This document shows, one piece after another, positions 60,277 through 64,000 of a stretch of 64,000 nt of DNA. The notes under the pieces were generated by a model, which saw only the letters and a list, made by a program, of their open reading frames with translations, was not told where the DNA came from and did no database searches. The first letter of the stretch is position 1. Every line of letters starts with the position of its first letter. A program made the position numbers and the translations under genes. Origin of the DNA: Thalassobaculum sp. OXR-137 (GTDB lineage Bacteria > Pseudomonadota > Alphaproteobacteria > Thalassobaculales > Thalassobaculaceae). The DNA is taken from positions 5,064,501 through 5,128,500 of the forward strand of contig NZ_CP139715.1 of assembly GCF_034377285.1 (NCBI RefSeq). Reading direction: 5' to 3'.

Positions 60277-61289
60277 TCGGCGGCGGCGGCGGTCCCGCCG
60301 GCGGTCAGTCCGCCCAAACGTCCGGCGGCGGCGGCGGCCTCGTCGATCAGTCGGTCCATGATCGCCTCCACCGGCTCGATCCGGTCGGCGAAGACGCAGG
60401 CCTGGCCCATGGACAGGATGCCCTTCTCCGGGTCGCCCTCGGTATAGGCCTGCTTCTGGGCGAGCCCCATCACATAGGGGCGGTAGGCCTCGAAATCGGT
60501 CACGCCCTGGCGCTCCAGCTCGGCGATGGCGCGGGTGGTGGCGTTGTCGATGCCGCGGAAGGTGTTGCGCATGGAGGCGAGCACCAGGGTGGTGTCCGTC
60601 TCCTGGGCGTCGACCACCCGCTGCTTGATGGCGTCGTGGCTCCAGATCTCGCTGGCCACCAGGAAGCGGGTGCCGATCAGCGCCGCCTCCGCGCCCATGG
60701 CTAGCACGGCCGCGACCTGCGCCCCGGTGCCGATCCCGCCGCCGATCAGGACCGGTTTGTCGACCCGCTGCACCGCCAGCGGCGCCTGGACGATGGAGCC
60801 GACCAGGTTCAGCCCCGGATGGCCCCCGCACTCGGCCCCGACCACGGCGATCGCGTCGACCGGCAGCTTGGAGGCGGCGGAGACCGCATGCTTCACCGTG
60901 GCGACCTTGTGGAACACCACGCCGCCGGCATCCTTGATCCGCTCCACGAAATCGAGCGGCGGCAGCCCCGCCGTCTCGAAATGGCGCACGCCCTTGTCCA
61001 GTGCGACCTCCAACTGGGCCGGCAGGTCCTTGTTGTGGTCGGTATGGACCGAGAGGTAGAGGTTCACGCCGAACGGCTTGCCGCCGGTGAGCCGCTTGGC
61101 CTTGTCCAACTCGGCCTCGAACTCGCCGGGGCCGGGGAAGGTCTTGGCGGTGATGAAGCCCATGCCGCCGGCATTGACCACCGCCGCCACATAGGCCGCA
61201 TCCGACAGCCACATCAGGCCGCCGGCGACGATCGGATGGTCGATGCCGAACAGCTCGGTGATGCGGGTCTTGAAACGCTGCGGTCGCAT
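60273..61289 (-). CDS. Nitronate monooxygenase-family FMN protein
   Basis: The 338-residue TIM-barrel protein begins near HPIVAGGLMWLSDAAYVAAV and has VVGAECGGHPG near 128-138. PVLIGGGIGTGAQVAAVLAMGAEAALIGTRF near 160-190 contains the phosphate-binding loops for FMN. Such enzymes oxidise alkyl nitronates; others are enoyl reductases or quinone reductases. It lies in an operon with the acyl-CoA ligase upstream. Confidence 0.87.
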   Translation of the reverse strand: MRPQRFKTRITELFGIDHPIVAGGLMWLSDAAYVAAVVNAGGMGFITAKTFPGPGEFEAELDKAKRLTGGKPFGVNLYLSVHTDHNKDLPAQLEVALDKGVRHFETAGLPPLDFVERIKDAGGVVFHKVATVKHAVSAASKLPVDAIAVVGAECGGHPGLNLVGSIVQAPLAVQRVDKPVLIGGGIGTGAQVAAVLAMGAEAALIGTRFLVASEIWSHDAIKQRVVDAQETDTTLVLASMRNTFRGIDNATTRAIAELERQGVTDFEAYRPYVMGLAQKQAYTEGDPEKGILSMGQACVFADRIEPVEAIMDRLIDEAAAAAGRLGGLTAGGTAAAAE

Positions 61290-61315
61290 GGCTGCCGCTC
61301 CCTATTCCGGCGTGA

Positions 61316-63424
61316 TCAGCGGGGCACGATCAGGGCATCGAGCGCCACGCATCCCTCGCCCTTTGGTAGCACCCGCACCGGGTTCAGGTCGACGCTTTCG
61401 ATCCGCGCGCCCTCGCTGGCGGCGAAGACCGAGACCTTGGCCAGAAGCTCGGCGAGCGCGTCCACATCGGCCGGCGGCGCGCCTCGCACCCCGCCATAGA
61501 TCTTCGCGCCCTTGAGCTCCGCGATCATGCGCTTGGCCTCCTCCACGCCGAATGGCGCCAGACGGAAGGACACGTCCTCCAGCACCTCCACCAGGATGCC
61601 GCCGAGGCCGACCATGACCACCGGTCCGAAGGTCGGATCGTTCTGCACGCCGATCACCGTCTCGACACCCTCCGGTGCCATGGCGGCGACCAGAACGCCA
61701 TCGATCTTCGCCTTTGGCGCCGCCTGGGCGACCCGCGTGACCAGACCGTCATAGGCGGCGGCTGCGTTGCTCTGGGTGACCCCGACGATCACCCCACCGA
61801 CCTCGGTCTTGTGCAGGATGTCGGCCGAGGCGATCTTCAGCACCGCCTTGCCGCCGAGCGCCTTCACCGCCTCTTCCGCCTCGTGGGCGCTGGTGGCCAG
61901 CCGGCGCGGGACGAACGGCACGCCCCAGCTTTCCAGCAGGTCGGAAGCCTCGTGCTCGCCCAACTGCCGGGCCGGGACCGCCTGCGCGCCCGACGGGGCC
62001 GCCGGAGGGGCCGCTTCTTGGGGGCGGGCGAAGAACCGGCCGAAGCGGCTGATCACCGCCGCCGCGGCGACCGCCCGGGTCGGGTCCTCGAAGACCGGAT
62101 AGCCGCCCTCCTCGTAGTGTCGCACGATCTCCGGCGGCGCGATGAGGGACAGGATGATCGACTTGTCGGGGAACCGTTCCCGCGTTTCCTGCAAGGTCTT
62201 GATCAGGTCGTCGGCGATGTAGCGCGAGGCGGCGATCATGGTGAAGAACGCGACCACCACGTCGTAGCCGCCCTCGTCCAGCATCATCCGCATGTTGGTG
62301 GTGATCAGCGACAGGTCGTTGAACGCCTGGGCGGTGATGTCGACCGGGTTGCGGACAGCGGCGAAGGGCAGCAGTTCCTTCAGCGCCTTCTGGGTGTCGG
62401 CCGGCATCTCCTTCACGTCGAGGCCGTAGTCGATGGCCGCATCCGCCATCTGCACGCCGACGCCGCCGGAGATGGTCATCAGGCCAACGGCGTTGCCGTT
62501 GGGATAGGCGCCGCGCGAGCAGATATAGGCGGCATCCAGCATCTGGTCGGTGGTGTCGACCCGCATCACCCCGTACTGGGCGAACAGCGCGTCGTAGACC
62601 CGGTCGGACCCGGCCAGCGCCGCGGTATGGGAGGCCGCAGCGGCGGCCCCGATTTCGGAGCGGCCGACCTTCTGGAAGATCACCGGCTTGCCGGCCTTCG
62701 CCGCCGACTCCAAAGCTGCGCGGGTGGCGTCGCCGTCGCGGATGCCCTCGGCATAGGCGACGATGGCCTTGGTCTCCTCGTCGGCCGCCAGATAGGCGAT
62801 GGCGTCGGCCACATCCACATCGGCCTCGTTGCCGGTGGTGATCCAGATCCCGGTCTCCACCCCTTTCTGGCGCATCAGGTGGAAGACGTGGCTGCCATAG
62901 GCGCCGGACTGGCTGGCGATCGACACCGGCCCCGGTTTCGGCAGCAGGTGGTCGACGGAGGAGGAGAAGGTGGCGAGCCAGTTGCAGCGGGCGTTGAAGA
63001 TGCCCAGGCAGTTCGGCCCGAGCACCCGGATGCCGCCGGCCCGCGCCACCGAGCGCACCCGGTCCTGGAGCTTTGCGCCCTCCTCCCCCATCTCGGCGAA
63101 GCCGGAGGAGAAGACGACCGCGCCCTTGCAGCCCTTGTCGGCCAGCGCTTCCAGGGTGTCGGCCACCATCGGCGCCGGCACCGCGACGATCGCGGCGTCC
63201 GGGGTGCCGGGCAGAGCGGCGACGTCGGTATAGGCCTGCAGGCCCTGCACGGTGTCGCGTTTCGGGTTCACAGGCCAGATCGGGCCTGAGAAACCGCCCC
63301 GGATCATGTAGCCCAACGGCCGCCCGCCGATCCGCTTGGGATCGTCGGACGCGCCGATGACGGCGATGGATCGCGGCGCGATGAGCGGCGTCAGCGTGCT
63401 GACGTCGGGTCTGTCCTTGGTCAT
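61316..63424 (-). CDS. ADP-forming acyl-CoA (acetate-CoA-ligase-type) synthetase
   Basis: The 702-residue protein joins a CoA-binding domain (about 15-110, IAVIGASDDPKRIGGRPLGY). Next come a succinyl-CoA-ligase-like region (about 150-300, with ISQSGAYGSHVF) and the phosphohistidine motif ASHTAALAGSDRVYDALFAQ near 267. The ATP-grasp domain follows (about 490-700, HKTEVGGVIVGV near 565). It uses ATP and CoA reversibly, or runs the other way to make ATP. The substrate acid is unknown. It lies between the cyclase-family gene and the nitronate monooxygenase with short gaps. Confidence 0.9.
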   Translation of the reverse strand: MTKDRPDVSTLTPLIAPRSIAVIGASDDPKRIGGRPLGYMIRGGFSGPIWPVNPKRDTVQGLQAYTDVAALPGTPDAAIVAVPAPMVADTLEALADKGCKGAVVFSSGFAEMGEEGAKLQDRVRSVARAGGIRVLGPNCLGIFNARCNWLATFSSSVDHLLPKPGPVSIASQSGAYGSHVFHLMRQKGVETGIWITTGNEADVDVADAIAYLAADEETKAIVAYAEGIRDGDATRAALESAAKAGKPVIFQKVGRSEIGAAAAASHTAALAGSDRVYDALFAQYGVMRVDTTDQMLDAAYICSRGAYPNGNAVGLMTISGGVGVQMADAAIDYGLDVKEMPADTQKALKELLPFAAVRNPVDITAQAFNDLSLITTNMRMMLDEGGYDVVVAFFTMIAASRYIADDLIKTLQETRERFPDKSIILSLIAPPEIVRHYEEGGYPVFEDPTRAVAAAAVISRFGRFFARPQEAAPPAAPSGAQAVPARQLGEHEASDLLESWGVPFVPRRLATSAHEAEEAVKALGGKAVLKIASADILHKTEVGGVIVGVTQSNAAAAYDGLVTRVAQAAPKAKIDGVLVAAMAPEGVETVIGVQNDPTFGPVVMVGLGGILVEVLEDVSFRLAPFGVEEAKRMIAELKGAKIYGGVRGAPPADVDALAELLAKVSVFAASEGARIESVDLNPVRVLPKGEGCVALDALIVPR

Positions 63425-63438
63425 GCGGATGCCTGCGA

Positions 63439-64000
63439 TCAGACGGTGGCGATGGCGTTGGCCGGCGAACCGACCGCGCCGGGCAGGTTCAGCGGCGGGG
63501 CCGTGAGCAGGAAGCGGCTGCGCCCGTTCTCGTGCAGCCAGTTCGCCAGCTCCGTCAGGTACCAGATCTCGCCCAGGTGCACGCCGAGCTTGAACAGGCA
63601 GAGCTGGTGCAGCGGCAGCATCTCCCGCTTCGCCCCGCCGGCCGGATCGACCGATCCGACCTGCTCGACCGCGTAGTTGTCGGCGATGAGCACCGACAGC
63701 CCGCTGTCGCGCACCCAGTTCTGCAGCTCCGGGTCGCTACCGTCGAGCGCGGCGCAGGCGCCGTGCAGCACGTCAGGGTCGGGCTTGCCCGCCATGTCGA
63801 CCAGCTTCTGGGAGAAGCCGGTGTGCAGGCAGACCATGTCGCCTTCTTCCACGACCACGCCGTCGGCATCCATGATCTTCTTCAGGGTCTTGAAGTCGAC
63901 CACGGTGCGGCCGTCGCCGAGATGGCGGTACAGATCGATCATCACGCCGCGGCCCTGCACGCATGCCTTGGCCATGTTCTCGATGCCCAGGGCCTTGGCC
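63439..64000 (-). CDS. Cyclase-family hydrolase (kynurenine formamidase-like), 5' end outside the window
   Basis: The frame stays open to the window edge: upstream of the internal Met at 63975 it reads AKALGIENMAKACVQGRGVM, the family motif. Hence about 187 residues of the C-terminal part are visible. KIMDADGVVVEEGDMVCLHT and the His in LHQLCLFKLGVHLGEIWYL fit the metal-dependent cyclase family (polyketide cyclases, formamidases). It heads the four-gene operon; a hydrolytic step feeding the acyl-CoA ligase is possible. Confidence 0.83.
   Translation of the reverse strand, partial: AKALGIENMAKACVQGRGVMIDLYRHLGDGRTVVDFKTLKKIMDADGVVVEEGDMVCLHTGFSQKLVDMAGKPDPDVLHGACAALDGSDPELQNWVRDSGLSVLIADNYAVEQVGSVDPAGGAKREMLPLHQLCLFKLGVHLGEIWYLTELANWLHENGRSRFLLTAPPLNLPGAVGSPANAIATV

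Overview
The window is a GC-rich, densely coding piece of a bacterial chromosome, and the gene content points to an alphaproteobacterium. The signs are a SciP-type DUF1153 protein, an FlbD-type sigma-54 activator, short flagellins of about 275 residues in the Caulobacter/Rhodospirillales style, TPR-glycosyltransferase proteins resembling FlmG, and palindromic intergenic repeats typical of that class. The order is less certain. The mix of flagellar genes, FlhF/FlhG, TAXI-TRAP and BCCT uptake, phenylacetate-type beta-oxidation and BKACE fits a free-living, possibly marine or rhizosphere Rhodospirillales-like organism (inference). No rRNA, tRNA, CRISPR array, prophage or insertion sequence was seen.

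Region 1 (1-20.7 kb) is a flagellar gene cluster. It opens with the 3' end of a TPR-glycosyltransferase-like gene and two near-identical flagellin genes on the minus strand. Next comes fliK-flgD-flgE behind a well-formed sigma-54 promoter, then sciP and a complete TPR-glycosyltransferase gene. A long plus-strand series follows: fliF, fliH, fliN, a motA-like gene, flbD, flhA, flhF, flhG and a second FliK-like protein. fliG is missing from between fliF and fliH. The regulators fit together: FlbD would drive sigma-54 promoters for the late rod-hook genes, and CtrA-like boxes lie before sciP and fliF.

Region 2 (20.7-29 kb) is mixed: a HAD hydrolase, a Prx5-type peroxiredoxin, a GntR regulator divergent from a BenE-type transporter with a perfect 14-bp palindrome between them, a 2OG-Fe(II) oxygenase, a membrane protein of unknown function, a 573-residue unknown protein behind a sigma-54 promoter, and a DUF1194 secreted VWA protein.

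Region 3 (29-41 kb) has a tightly overlapping six-gene minus-strand operon: M14 carboxypeptidase, ArsC/Spx-like protein, FAD amine/amino-acid oxidase, LysE exporter, 2Fe-2S subunit and FAD/NAD subunit. It looks like a peptide or amino-acid oxidation unit related to the HcnABC/opine oxidase family. After it come an NAD(P)-binding FAD protein, a PhyH dioxygenase, a calcineurin-like phosphoesterase with a coupled small membrane protein, a DMT exporter, and a membrane class III nucleotide cyclase facing a third, isolated flagellin gene.

Region 4 (41.8-64 kb) is catabolic. It holds 3-hydroxyadipyl-CoA dehydrogenase and 3-oxoadipyl-CoA thiolase with an MDR oxidoreductase; a TetR/RidA divergon with three operator-like palindromes; BKACE divergent from a TAXI-TRAP transporter; a BCCT transporter; an acyl-CoA dehydrogenase/ligase pair; gamma-glutamyltransferase; a Gfo/Idh/MocA oxidoreductase; a small ribbon-helix-helix operon; and a four-gene operon (cyclase-family hydrolase, ADP-forming acyl-CoA ligase, nitronate monooxygenase, histidine-phosphatase-like protein) that runs off the right edge. 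Palindromic REP-like repeats cluster in 57.7-59.7 kb.
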